Positions 45,001-54,919 are shown, counted from the first letter of the stretch. The stretch: 64,000 nt of DNA from Planctomyces sp. SH-PL62 (GCA_945893045.1 CAMDEA010000003.1:62001-126000); one strand, 5' to 3'. Numbers and translations: made by a program. Notes: generated by a model from the letters alone, not told the origin.

Positions 45001-46886
45001 GCGATCCTTCGCTCGCCAATTTTTTCACACAAGACGGGCAGATCATGACGAGCAACTTCAATGCAGCGACGGCCAAGATCGTGGCGGCGGTGCAGAGCGG
45101 GCAACTCTCGAAAGCGGCGGAGGAGAACCTGCGAACGTGGCTGACTCAGCCGCAATACGAAGCGTATGGACCACGCCTGCTGGAACTGATCGACGGCAGT
45201 TCGTGGGGAGTGTTGCAAGACTCGTTTTGGGAACGCATCCCGTTCGGCACGGCCGGCCGGCGCGGGCCGATGGGGGAACTCGGCACGGCGACAATGAACG
45301 AGCGAACGATTGCCGAGTCGGCCTGCGGGGTCGCGGCTCATGTTTTGAAAACGCTCGCACCGGAGATGCGGCGAGCAGTGATCGCTCACGACACCCGCAA
45401 TCGGTCGCAGGAGTTTGCTCGCATCACCGCCAGCGTCTTCGCGGCTCACGGGATCAAGACGTATTTGTTTTTGTCGCATCGAGCCAGCCCGGAGTTGTCG
45501 TTCGCCGTGCGGCATCTGGGATGTGGCGTCGGGATCGTGATCAGCGCGTCGCACAATCCTCCGGCGGACAACGGATTCAAAGTTTTCGCGGCGAGCGGCG
45601 GGCAAGTGCTGGATGTCGAAGCCCAGCAACTTACGGCCGGCGTCGAGGCGGTCGCGCACATCCCGACCTGCGATTTCTTCGAGGCACTCAACGACGGCCG
45701 CATCGAGATGATCGGCGAGGAAGTCGATGCGGCGTTCATTCGCGCGGTTGTCGATTGCTCGCTGTCGCCGCGCCGCGACATCGTGGCGTTCTTCAGTCCG
45801 TGTCACGGAGTCGGCGAGACGTCGGTGTTCCGAGCCGCTCGCGAGGCAGGCTTCTCGAACGTGACGATCCATCCGGCACAGCGATTGCCGGACGGCAATT
45901 TTCCGTTCGCTCCCGATCGCTTCCCGAACCCCGAACGCAAGGTTGTGCTGGAAGCGCTGTACGCTCCGGCCAAGCTGATCAACGCCGACCTGATCCTCGC
46001 GTCCGATCCGGATGCCGATCGTATTGGCCTCGCGGCACGCACACCGGACGGCGGGTACTCGATCATCAACGGCAACCGCACGGGAATGCTGCTGACCGAT
46101 TATGTGCTCAGCCGCCTGCGCGCGACCGGCAAGCTGACGCCGAAAACATTCGTCGCCAGTACGCTCGTCAGTTCGCCGATGATCGAGCCGATTGCTCGCG
46201 CGTATGGCGTGCGGTGCATCCGCAATTTGATGACCGGCTTCAAATACATCGGCGGTGCGATGGATGCCGAAGGGGCCGAGCACTTCGCGTTCGGCTTCGA
46301 GGAGTCGATCGGGTTCCTCGCCGGAGCGTATGCTCGCGACAAAGACGCGACGATCGCCGGACTGTATCTGCTGGAGTTGGCCGCCGAACTCAAGGCATCG
46401 GGCAAGACGCTGCTCGGCCGATTGGACGAGCTGTTCGTCGAGCATGGCTACTTCTGCGACGGACAACTCGCGAAGACCTGCACCGGGGAATCGGGACGAG
46501 CACAAATCCAGAAAATCAGTGCGACGTTGCGATCGTCGCCGCCGACAACCATCGGCCCGGCCCGGCTGACTCGCGTCGAGGACTACCAGCAGCGGCAAGT
46601 CCGCACGCTCCCCGACAATCGTCCGGCCGGATCGCTGGATGGGCCAACCGGCGATCTGCTGATCTTCGACGGCGTGGTCGAACAGCCGGGAGCAATGACG
46701 GGGGTTCGCTTCGCCGCTCGGCCATCCGGGACCGAGCCGAAGATCAAGTTTTACATGTTCGCACATCCGGCCGAGGGGAGCCGCGATCAACTTCCGCTCC
46801 CCGAATTGAAAAAGGCTCGCGAAGAATTCCTCTTGTCCGTCCAGAATGCTTTGTCGGAGTGGATAGACGCGACCCTCGCGTCTTGA
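44997..46886 (+). CDS. Phosphoglucomutase/phosphomannomutase family protein
   Basis: 629 aa. PFGTAGRRGPMGELGTATMNERTIAES, GIVISASHNPPADNGFK, LASDPDADRIGLAAR, FAARPSGTEPKIKFYM. The GTG start overlaps the upstream stop; an alternative ATG lies at 45045. Confidence 0.94.
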   Translation: MSDPSLANFFTQDGQIMTSNFNAATAKIVAAVQSGQLSKAAEENLRTWLTQPQYEAYGPRLLELIDGSSWGVLQDSFWERIPFGTAGRRGPMGELGTATMNERTIAESACGVAAHVLKTLAPEMRRAVIAHDTRNRSQEFARITASVFAAHGIKTYLFLSHRASPELSFAVRHLGCGVGIVISASHNPPADNGFKVFAASGGQVLDVEAQQLTAGVEAVAHIPTCDFFEALNDGRIEMIGEEVDAAFIRAVVDCSLSPRRDIVAFFSPCHGVGETSVFRAAREAGFSNVTIHPAQRLPDGNFPFAPDRFPNPERKVVLEALYAPAKLINADLILASDPDADRIGLAARTPDGGYSIINGNRTGMLLTDYVLSRLRATGKLTPKTFVASTLVSSPMIEPIARAYGVRCIRNLMTGFKYIGGAMDAEGAEHFAFGFEESIGFLAGAYARDKDATIAGLYLLELAAELKASGKTLLGRLDELFVEHGYFCDGQLAKTCTGESGRAQIQKISATLRSSPPTTIGPARLTRVEDYQQRQVRTLPDNRPAGSLDGPTGDLLIFDGVVEQPGAMTGVRFAARPSGTEPKIKFYMFAHPAEGSRDQLPLPELKKAREEFLLSVQNALSEWIDATLAS

Positions 46887-47079
46887 AATGACGACTGCCT
46901 GATCGTGACGAGTGCTCTTGCTCAGCGAGCCATCGAGGTGACACGCAACAACTGAGCGAAGCCTCTGGTCTGCGCGTTGAGAATTGGGCCGGCTGACAAT
47001 CATTCAACAGCCACGGAATCGTCGGCGGATGCTCAATGGATCGGCGTGGTCCGCCAACCACCAGGCATCGAAAGAAAAT

Positions 47080-47110
47080 CAGCCCCGGCCGCCATCGCGG
47101 CCGGGGCTGA
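47080..47110 (-). terminator. GC-rich stem-loop, possible minus-strand terminator
   Basis: agccccggccgccatcgcggccggggct. On the minus strand it is followed by GATTTTCTTTC. Confidence 0.6.
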
Positions 47111-47263
47111 ACAACGCTTTGCTTGAATGGAACTGACCTTTAGGAATCCATTCCCCTTCGTCACATCAAGAACATTTCGTTCTTCGGTTCCGGACACCGT
47201 TACCGGTGACGCGAAGGTAAGTGCCAGGTGACACGATTTACCAAGTGTTCTTGAGAATCGCTC

Positions 47264-49060
47264 CTATCGACCAAACACACTTTTGAATTTTCGGGAGATG
47301 GCTCCGCCTGTGTTCTTCGCACTGGACGAAACCACCCCGCCGACTGATTTCGCACCGTTCGAGACAACACCGCCCGTTGACTTCGCTCCCGACGAGATTG
47401 ATCTGCCAGCGTTCTTCGCACTGGTGGAGACCACCCTGCCCGTTGATTTTGCACCGGTCGAGATGACACCACCCGTTGACTTTGCTCCCGACGAGATTGA
47501 TCTGCCAGCGTTCTTCGCACCGGTGGCGACCACCCTGCCCGTTGATTTTGCACCGGTCGAGATGACACCACCCGTTGACTTCGCTCCCGACGAGATTGAT
47601 CTGCCAGCGTTCTTCGCTCCGGTGGCGACCACCCTGCCTGTTGATTTTGCACCGGTCGAGATGACACCACCCGCCGACTTCGCTCCCAACGAGATTGATC
47701 TGCCAGCGTTCTTCGCTCCGGAGGAAACCACCCCGCCAGCCGACTTCGCACCGGTCGAGAGATAGCCACCCGCTGACTTTGCTCCCGACGAAATTGCTCC
47801 GCCAGCGTTCTTCGCACCAGTGGAAACGATTCCGCCGGCTGTCTTCGCACCGGTCGAGATCACACCACCGGCTGACTTTGCTCCCGAGGAGATTGCACTG
47901 CCAGCGTTCTTCGATCCGGTGGAGATTACTTTTCCGGCCGACTTCTTCCCAGATGCAGCCATGTCGCGAGCGTGCAAAGCGCCCGCCAAAATACGATCTC
48001 GTCCCGCAACAGCCGCACGACCCGGATTGGCAATCGCGTTGTTAAAATGGCCACCCAATCCGCCCGCTTCACGAGAGAGGTCGTTCACCACCCGATTCCC
48101 TTGTCGAGCCGAATCATCCGCAGCCTTGCGGCCAGTGCTGATCACGTCGCCGATTGCTCGACCGCTCTCGTCGAGCCACCGATCCTTGCTGGCCACCGGA
48201 GCATTCACCCGCTCGCGCGATTTCGGAGACGGGTTCGAGCTCGCTACCAGGCTTTCCTTTTGCCGGTTTTCTTTCTTGGAGAGGAATTCTCCAATGTCCT
48301 GCTCGGCACGGTTCTCGGTCCAAAAACTATGGATACTTGTGTGGGCTCCCGCGTCCGAGTTGTGTCCCAGTCCGATGTTGCGATTCTCGGCGTTTTCGAT
48401 GGGTTTGCCCCCTTTCGAAACATCACCTGCGAGTCGATGGTTGTCATCGTAATTGATCGCATGGTTGACTCGTGTAGGAACCTCTTTCGGGTACTGGTCG
48501 CCGGCGAAATGCGCGGCCGTTGGATCCAGCATGATTTCTTCAAGGTATCCGAGGTTGCGCGGGTTACCGAGTTCCGCGATCGCCTTATTGTTGAGGATGG
48601 CACCGCGGCTGTGTCCGATGAAAAGCACATCCCACTCTTCGTTTTGCTGACCCAGAAAGTCACGCACGCGCCCCGCCACGTGATCGGCCGGCTTGGCGTT
48701 CGGCAACAGCGAGTTCCAACCAATGACGAGGGTATGTGTTTTCGATCCATACTGAGTCAGTTGGCCTTCCACTTTGTCGGCCAGCGGGTCGACCCAATCA
48801 TGAGGCATTGCGCGGCCGTTCGGCTGAAAACCGGGGGTGATGACCACCAGAGTGGGCTTCACTTTTTGTGGCGTGCCGTCGGCCATGGCCCCAGCACTAC
48901 CGGCCAGGACAGCGAGGCCACCGAACCAAGCCGCGAGTCCCCAGCGTGTCACTTTCAATCGCCGCCGCTCGGAAGTTTTGATTTCGGTCTGCATCGGAGT
49001 TTCATTCTTGTTGAGCTTGTTGCTCGCGAACCACGACAATCCCTTAGCATTCTGGAACAT
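47264..49060 (-). CDS. Secreted alpha/beta hydrolase (lipase)-like protein with C-terminal 11-residue GAK repeats
   Basis: N-terminal hydrophobic segment, PTLVVITPGFQPNG, VLFIGHSRGAILNNKAI (GxSxG-like). C-terminal ~200 aa of (S/T)xGAK(S/N)(A/T)G(G/R)-type repeats. Met at 49060 chosen; the ORF extends to 49204. Confidence 0.8.
   Translation of the reverse strand: MFQNAKGLSWFASNKLNKNETPMQTEIKTSERRRLKVTRWGLAAWFGGLAVLAGSAGAMADGTPQKVKPTLVVITPGFQPNGRAMPHDWVDPLADKVEGQLTQYGSKTHTLVIGWNSLLPNAKPADHVAGRVRDFLGQQNEEWDVLFIGHSRGAILNNKAIAELGNPRNLGYLEEIMLDPTAAHFAGDQYPKEVPTRVNHAINYDDNHRLAGDVSKGGKPIENAENRNIGLGHNSDAGAHTSIHSFWTENRAEQDIGEFLSKKENRQKESLVASSNPSPKSRERVNAPVASKDRWLDESGRAIGDVISTGRKAADDSARQGNRVVNDLSREAGGLGGHFNNAIANPGRAAVAGRDRILAGALHARDMAASGKKSAGKVISTGSKNAGSAISSGAKSAGGVISTGAKTAGGIVSTGAKNAGGAISSGAKSAGGYLSTGAKSAGGVVSSGAKNAGRSISLGAKSAGGVISTGAKSTGRVVATGAKNAGRSISSGAKSTGGVISTGAKSTGRVVATGAKNAGRSISSGAKSTGGVISTGAKSTGRVVSTSAKNAGRSISSGAKSTGGVVSNGAKSVGGVVSSSAKNTGGAISRKFKSVFGR
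47385..47760 (-). repeat. 33-nt tandem repeats, with higher-order 99-nt units
   Basis: Recurring 'gacgagattgatctgccagcgttcttcgc...ccggtcgagatgacaccacccg' every 99 nt. Confidence 0.88.
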
Positions 49061-49197
49061 GACGCTACCCCCTACTTTCTGTTTCAAGACTGGGAATTGA
49101 GAATGCCCGCTCAACTTGCCGTCACGATGACTGCGGTCGATGGGGCTGATACAGAGAGAAGCGAACGTCGCTCGGACAACCGGACAACAATTCGAAG

Positions 49198-49848
49198 ATG
49201 GCAAGGGAAGTGGTCATGCAAGAATTCGACACGTTGTGGTTGCAGCAGCAGTTGGGAATGGCCAAAGCGGGCGACGCCGAGGCGTGGAATCCCGTCATTC
49301 AGGGCTGCCTGCAACGGATGGAGTCGCTGGCGCATCGGATGCTGCGGGAATTCCCCAAGGTGCGGCGATGGGAGGACACCAACGATGTCGTCCAACGCTC
49401 GATCATGCGGCTGATGCGCGCGTTGCAGGTCGTGCCGATCAACTCCACTCGCGATTTCTTTGGCCTGGCGGCGACGCAAATTCGACGCGAACTGCTCGAT
49501 CTCGCTCGGCACTACTCAGGACCGCAGGGGCTGGGTGCGAATCATGCCAGCGGCTTTCACGGTTCCGCGAACGAGGACTCCGGCGGTGGCCTTGATCCGG
49601 CCGACGAACAGATCGGCCTGAAGGAACTCGCGTGCTGGAGCCGACTGCACGAAGCGGTCGATCAACTGGAGTTGGATGAGCGAGAGGTCTTTTCACTGGT
49701 CTTCTATCACGGTTGGACTCAGCCACAGATCGCGGAACTCTTCCTGGTCGATGAGCGGACCATTCGCCGCCGTTGGCGAAGCGTATGCCTGCGATTGCAA
49801 GAATCCGTCGGCAGCGATTGGCCCGGGGGTCTCGACACGGCGGGCTAG
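49198..49848 (+). CDS. ECF-type RNA polymerase sigma factor (planctomycete type)
   Basis: 216 aa. RRWEDTNDVVQRSIMRLMRAL (region 2); LELDEREVFSLVFYHGWTQPQIAELFLVDERTIRRRWRSV (region 4). Confidence 0.9.
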   Translation: MAREVVMQEFDTLWLQQQLGMAKAGDAEAWNPVIQGCLQRMESLAHRMLREFPKVRRWEDTNDVVQRSIMRLMRALQVVPINSTRDFFGLAATQIRRELLDLARHYSGPQGLGANHASGFHGSANEDSGGGLDPADEQIGLKELACWSRLHEAVDQLELDEREVFSLVFYHGWTQPQIAELFLVDERTIRRRWRSVCLRLQESVGSDWPGGLDTAG

Positions 49849-49886
49849 AACGTTAACGCCGAGCGCGTTGTTGAGACGGCAAGAAA

Positions 49887-49994
49887 GTAGCCCTCATCGC
49901 TCCGCGTGAGGGAAGCCGATCTGGCGAATTACTTCCTGCGACCGATCAGCGCCGATCGCGCTCGGCTAACTTCACGCGGAGCGATGAAGGCTAC
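49887..49994. repeat. Inverted repeat between sigma factor and kinase genes
   Basis: gtagccctcatcgctccgcgtgagg ... cttcacgcggagcgatgaaggctac. Confidence 0.9.
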
Positions 49995-50072
49995 TTTGCG
50001 GAGTCGCCTCGCTATGCTGCTCGACGAGGGAGTCGTGATGACAAAGGCTCCGTCACTCCAGCGAGGTGTCGC

Positions 50073-53000
50073 GTGTCGAAGAACCAGCCGTCGTCGGAGA
50101 ATCCGGAATCGGAAAAGCCGCCGGAAGCAGCGGGATTGATGGGCATGCTGCGAGGCGTCGTGGCCAGCGAGTGGCTGGCGGCGGCGCAGGCGGCGGGGTC
50201 GCAAGACGCGACGATTGAGGCTGACGAGTCCGAGCGTGCGGTGCCGCCGCCAGCCAACGAGCCGGCGGAATCTCCCAAGAAACCAACAGTGCCACGGACC
50301 AGCTCGGCGGCGGATCGCAATCTGCTGTTTGGAATCGTGGCGTTGCAGATGGATTTCATTGGCCGCGATGCGCTGATCGATGCACTCCGCGATTGGACCA
50401 CTCAGAAGCAGAAGCCGTTGGGACAAGTGCTCGTCGAGCGCGGTGATTTGTCGGACGCTCGGCGCGCGTTGTTGGAGCCGTTGGTCGACGAGCATGTTCG
50501 GCAGCACGACGACGATCCCGCCGCCAGTCTGGCGTCGATCAGCTCGGTCATCGACGGCGAAGTGAATTGGGATCGGGTCTCGGATGCGGACTTGCAAGAA
50601 AGCCTCGCCGTGCGACGGCAAGCGCGAGCGGCCGATGAGTGTAGCCCGCTCTCGCCGAGAGCGGGGGCGGAGAGCATCGGCGGCGCAGCCGAGAGCAGTG
50701 CCACGCGGTATCGCATCGTGCGACCGCACGCGCGCGGCGGGATCGGCGAGGTGTTCGTCGCCTTCGATCAGGAACTGCATCGTGAGGTCGCGCTCAAGGA
50801 GATCCAGTCGCGGCATCTGCATGAATCGTCCTTTCGAGATCGCTTCGTGCGTGAGGCCGAGGTCACCGGCGGTTTGGAGCATCCAGGGATCGTGCCGGTC
50901 TACAGTCTGGGCCACTATGCCGACGGCCGCCCGTTCTATGCGATGCGTTTCATTCGCGGCGACAGTTTGAAAGAGGCCGTCGAGCGGTTCCATGCCGAAC
51001 GTCGCACAGGCGGCTCGCCTGTGATTGCCGAAGCAGTCGCCCCGCCGGCTGCGGTCAACAGGCCCGAAATCAATGTGCCCACGGTGATTCAACCACCAAT
51101 CGGCGAGCGGGGCGGCGTCAGCCCCCCGGTGGCGACCAACCGGGGGGCTGACGCCACCCCGCTCGCCAAAAACATCCCGCGCGAGGCGTTCGCATCCGTG
51201 GAGTTTCGCAAGCTGTTGGGCCGGTTCATCGACGTCTGCCAGGCGATCGAATACGCGCACAGCCGAGGCGTGCTGCACCGCGATTTGAAGCCGGGCAACA
51301 TCATGCTGGGCAAGTACGGCGAGACGCTGGTCGTGGACTGGGGCTTGGCCAAAGCGGCCGGCAAGGACGACCGCTTCGCCGATTCCGAGGAAGTCACGTT
51401 CGTCCCCTCCTCGGGCAGCGGCGTCGAGCAGACCGAGTACGGTTCGATCGTCGGCACTCCCGCCTACATGAGTCCCGAACAAGCGGCCGGAAAGCTCGAA
51501 CAACTCGGTCCCGCGACCGACGTCTACAGTTTGGGAGCCACGCTGTACCACACGCTCACCGGCCAAGCTCCGATCACGGCTCAATCGCGCGTCGGTGCGG
51601 CGAAACGCGAAGCGACCCCGGTGACCGAAATCCTTCGCCGAGTCATTCAAGGTGACTTTCCGCGCCCATCCGAGATCAACGCGCACATCCCCAAGTCCCT
51701 GGAAGCGATCTGCCTGAAGGCGATGTCCTTGCATCCGGATGCCCGTTACGAATCATCATCCGCCCTCGCCGAAGACCTCGAACACTGGCTCGCCGACGAA
51801 CCCGTGATCGCTCATCGCGAAACCCCGATCGCCACTGCCTCGCGCTGGGTCCGAAGGCACCGCGCCTGGGCCATGTCCGGTGCTGCGGCATTGGCCCTTG
51901 TCGCCGTGGTGTCGAGCGTTGCCGCCGTGTGGATCAACTCCGCCAAGCAGGCCGAAGCAAAGCAGCTTCAAAACGCGTTGCGCAACGAGAAACGTGCGCA
52001 GACCAACGCCGAGAAGGCGCAAATTCAAAAGGAGCGTGCCGATGCCAAGGCGGACGAGGCACGGCTCAATCTGTATGGCGCTCAAATGAATCTGGCGCAG
52101 CGGAATTGGGAGAGTTCTGCGGTCGGACTCGTCCTCGATTCCTTGGAAATGACTCGACCGCAGTCGGGCGAGACCGACTTCCGCGGCTTCGAGTGGTATT
52201 ACTGGAACCGGCTCTGCCATTCGTCACTGCTGGAGCTGAAAGGCCACACCGACTTCGTCACTAGCGTTGCGTTCAGCCCGGACGGGAAACGGCTGGCGTC
52301 GGCCAGCGACGATGGGACGGTGAAGGTGTGGGACGCCACGAGCGGAGCGGAATCAATCACGTTGAAAGGCCACACCAACGAGGTCAATAGCGTGGCGTTC
52401 AGCCCGGACGGGAAACGACTGGCGTCGGCCAGCCAGGATCAGACGATCAAGGTGTGGGACGCCACGAGCGGAGCGGAGTCACTCACGTTGAAAGGCCACA
52501 CTTACAGGGTCAATAGCGTGGCGTTCAGCCCGGAAGGGAAACGACTGGCGTCGGCCAGCAACGATTTGACGGTGAGGGTGTGGGACGCCACGAGCGGAGC
52601 GGAGTTACTCACGTTGAAAGGACACACCAACGGGGGATTGAGCGTGGCATTCAGCCCGGACGGGAAACGACTGGCGTCGGCCAGCATCGATAAGACGGTG
52701 AAGGTGTGGGACGCCACGAGCGGAGCGGAGTTGCTCACGTTGAAAGGGCACACCGGCTACATCTCGAGCGTGGCGTTCAGCCCGGACGGAAAACGACTGG
52801 CGTCGGCCAGCTACGATAAGACCGTGAAAGTGTGGGATGCCACGAGCGGAGCGGAGTCACTCACGTTGATAGGCCACACCAACTCGGTCAATAGCGTGGC
52901 GTTCAGCTCGGACGGGAAACGACTGGCGTCGGCCAGCCAGGATCAGACGATCAAGGTGTGGGACGCCACGAGCGGAGCGGAGTCACTCACGTTGAAAGGC

Positions 53001-54917
53001 CACACCTACAGGGTCAATAGCGTGGCGTTCAGCCCGGACGGGAAACGACTGGCGTCGGCCAGCGTCGATAGGACGGTGAAGGTGTGGGACGCCACCAGCG
53101 TAGCGGAGTCACTCGCGTTGAAAGGCCACACCAGCGGGGTCTCGAGCGTGGCGTTCAGCCCGGACGCGAAACGACTGGCGTCGGCGGGCTGGGATGGGAC
53201 GGTGAAGGTGTGGGACGCCACGAGCAGAGCGGAATCACTCACGTTGAACGGCCACACCAGCGCGGTCGCGAGCGTGGCGTTCAGCCCGGACGGGAAACGG
53301 CTGGCGTCGGCCAGCTACGATCAGACGGTGAAGGTGTGGGACGCCACGAGCGGAGTGGAGTCGCTCACGTTGAAAGGGCACACCGGCCAGGTCAATAGCG
53401 TGGCGTTCAGCCCGGACGGGAAACGGCTGGCGTCGGCAAGCCGCGATGGGACGGCGAAGGTGTGGGACGCCACGAGCGGCACGGAGTCGCTCACGTTGAA
53501 AGGGCACACCGGCTTAGTCTCAAGCATGGCGTTCAGCCCGGACGGGAAACGACTGGCATCGGCAAGCTCGGATCAGACGTTGAAGGTGTGGGACGCCACA
53601 AGCGGAGCGGAATCGCTCACGTTGCATGGGCACACCGGCCCGGTTTTGCATGTCGCGTTTAGCCCGGACGGGAAACGGCTGGCGTCGGCAAGCTCGGATC
53701 GGACGGTGAAGGTTTGGGATGCGGCGAGCGGCGCGGAGTCGCTCACGTTGAGGGGGCACAACGACACGGTCATGAGCGTTGTGTTCAGCCCGGACGGGAA
53801 ACGGCTGGCATCGGCAGGCGTGGATCGGACGGTGAAAGTGTGGGACTCCGCGATCGGAGCGGAGGCGCTCACGTTGAAAGGTCACACCGAATTTGTCAGT
53901 AGCGTGGCATTCAGCACGGAGAGGAATCGGCTGGCGTCGGCAGACCCTGGTGGGACGCTGAAGGTGTGGGACGCCACGAGCGGAGCGGAATCAATCGCGT
54001 TGAAAAGGCACAGCAACTCGGCGGTCGCCAACCCGGGCACGAGCGTGGCGTTCAGCCCGGACGGGAAACGACTGGCGTCGGCCAGCATTGATGGGACCAT
54101 CAAGGTGTGGGACGCCACGAGCGGAGCCGAGTCGCTCACGTTGAAAGGGCACACCGGCTGGGTCTGGAGCGTGGCGTTCAGCCCGGACGGGAAACGGCTG
54201 GCGTCGGCAAGCTGGGATGGGGCGGTCAAGGTGTGGGACGCCACGAGCGGAGTGGAGTCGCTCACATTGAAAGGGCACACCGACAGGGTCAAGAGCGTGG
54301 CGTTCAGCCCTGACGGGAAGCGGCTGGCATCGGCAAGCGATGATCTGACGGTGAAGTTGTGGGACGTCATGAGCGGAACGGAGTCGCTCACGTTGAAAGG
54401 GCACGCCAGCTATGTCACGAGCGTGGCGTTCAGCCCGGACGCGAAACGGCTGGCGTCGGCCAGCCAGGATGGGACCGTCAAGGTGTGGGACGCCATGAGC
54501 GGAGCGGAGTCGCTCACGTTGAAAGGGCACACCGGCGTGGTGAATGGCGTGGCTTTCAGCCCGGACGGGCAGCGGCTGGCGTCGGCAAACCATGATGGGA
54601 CGGTGAGAGTGTGGGACGTCATGAGTGGAGCGGAGTCGCTCACGTTGAAAGGGCACTACGGCGGAGCCTTTAGCGTGGCGTTCAGCCCAGACGGGAAACG
54701 GCTGGCGTCAGGATACGATGATGGGACAGTGAAGGTGTGGGACGCCCGGCCGTGGACACCGGAACTGCGAGCGGAGCGTGAGGCGTTGAGTCTGATCCAC
54801 TGGCTGCGAGACCAAGACCGACCGCAGAGCGAATGGCTCGACGCCATCGCCGCGGACCAGACCCTCACCGAGCCAGTCCGCCAACGCGCCCTCCAATTCG
54901 CCCGCGATTGGAAATAA
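50073..54917 (+). CDS. Ser/Thr protein kinase with TM segment and 20 C-terminal WD40 repeats
   Basis: 1614 aa. GVLHRDLKPGNIMLG, DWGLAK, GTPAYMSPEQAAG; TM AAALALVAVVSSVAAVWI; 20 'GHTxxVxSVAFSPDGKRLASASxDxTVKVWDATSGAESLTLK' units. Confidence 0.95.
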   Translation: MSKNQPSSENPESEKPPEAAGLMGMLRGVVASEWLAAAQAAGSQDATIEADESERAVPPPANEPAESPKKPTVPRTSSAADRNLLFGIVALQMDFIGRDALIDALRDWTTQKQKPLGQVLVERGDLSDARRALLEPLVDEHVRQHDDDPAASLASISSVIDGEVNWDRVSDADLQESLAVRRQARAADECSPLSPRAGAESIGGAAESSATRYRIVRPHARGGIGEVFVAFDQELHREVALKEIQSRHLHESSFRDRFVREAEVTGGLEHPGIVPVYSLGHYADGRPFYAMRFIRGDSLKEAVERFHAERRTGGSPVIAEAVAPPAAVNRPEINVPTVIQPPIGERGGVSPPVATNRGADATPLAKNIPREAFASVEFRKLLGRFIDVCQAIEYAHSRGVLHRDLKPGNIMLGKYGETLVVDWGLAKAAGKDDRFADSEEVTFVPSSGSGVEQTEYGSIVGTPAYMSPEQAAGKLEQLGPATDVYSLGATLYHTLTGQAPITAQSRVGAAKREATPVTEILRRVIQGDFPRPSEINAHIPKSLEAICLKAMSLHPDARYESSSALAEDLEHWLADEPVIAHRETPIATASRWVRRHRAWAMSGAAALALVAVVSSVAAVWINSAKQAEAKQLQNALRNEKRAQTNAEKAQIQKERADAKADEARLNLYGAQMNLAQRNWESSAVGLVLDSLEMTRPQSGETDFRGFEWYYWNRLCHSSLLELKGHTDFVTSVAFSPDGKRLASASDDGTVKVWDATSGAESITLKGHTNEVNSVAFSPDGKRLASASQDQTIKVWDATSGAESLTLKGHTYRVNSVAFSPEGKRLASASNDLTVRVWDATSGAELLTLKGHTNGGLSVAFSPDGKRLASASIDKTVKVWDATSGAELLTLKGHTGYISSVAFSPDGKRLASASYDKTVKVWDATSGAESLTLIGHTNSVNSVAFSSDGKRLASASQDQTIKVWDATSGAESLTLKGHTYRVNSVAFSPDGKRLASASVDRTVKVWDATSVAESLALKGHTSGVSSVAFSPDAKRLASAGWDGTVKVWDATSRAESLTLNGHTSAVASVAFSPDGKRLASASYDQTVKVWDATSGVESLTLKGHTGQVNSVAFSPDGKRLASASRDGTAKVWDATSGTESLTLKGHTGLVSSMAFSPDGKRLASASSDQTLKVWDATSGAESLTLHGHTGPVLHVAFSPDGKRLASASSDRTVKVWDAASGAESLTLRGHNDTVMSVVFSPDGKRLASAGVDRTVKVWDSAIGAEALTLKGHTEFVSSVAFSTERNRLASADPGGTLKVWDATSGAESIALKRHSNSAVANPGTSVAFSPDGKRLASASIDGTIKVWDATSGAESLTLKGHTGWVWSVAFSPDGKRLASASWDGAVKVWDATSGVESLTLKGHTDRVKSVAFSPDGKRLASASDDLTVKLWDVMSGTESLTLKGHASYVTSVAFSPDAKRLASASQDGTVKVWDAMSGAESLTLKGHTGVVNGVAFSPDGQRLASANHDGTVRVWDVMSGAESLTLKGHYGGAFSVAFSPDGKRLASGYDDGTVKVWDARPWTPELRAEREALSLIHWLRDQDRPQSEWLDAIAADQTLTEPVRQRALQFARDWK
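51102..51167. repeat. 66-nt palindromic element inside the kinase CDS, in frame
   Basis: Arms ggcgagcggggcggcgtcagccccccggt / accggggggctgacgccaccccgctcgcc. Translates as GERGGVSPPVATNRGADATPLA. Confidence 0.95.
52242..54760 (+). repeat. 20 tandem WD40 repeats, mostly 126 nt (42 aa) period, high nucleotide identity
   Basis: Repeated 'gcgtggcgttcagcccggacgggaaacgactggcgtcggccagc' every 126 nt. Confidence 0.93.
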
Positions 54918-54919
54918 CG

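Noticed and set aside
44969-46891. 640-aa plus-strand ORF and 703-aa minus-strand ORF 44892..47003
   Set aside because: Both overlap the convincingly coding phosphoglucomutase (44997..46886). They are high-GC shadow ORFs.
47283-47765. 160-aa plus-strand and 216-aa minus-strand ORFs over the GAK repeats
   Set aside because: The 33-nt repeat length is a multiple of 3, so alternative frames stay open as repetitive artefacts. The frame continuous with the hydrolase domain is the credible one.
52242-54760. Regularly spaced repeats considered as a CRISPR-like array
   Set aside because: The 126-nt period encodes WD40 units in one continuous frame. There are no unique spacers and no cas genes.
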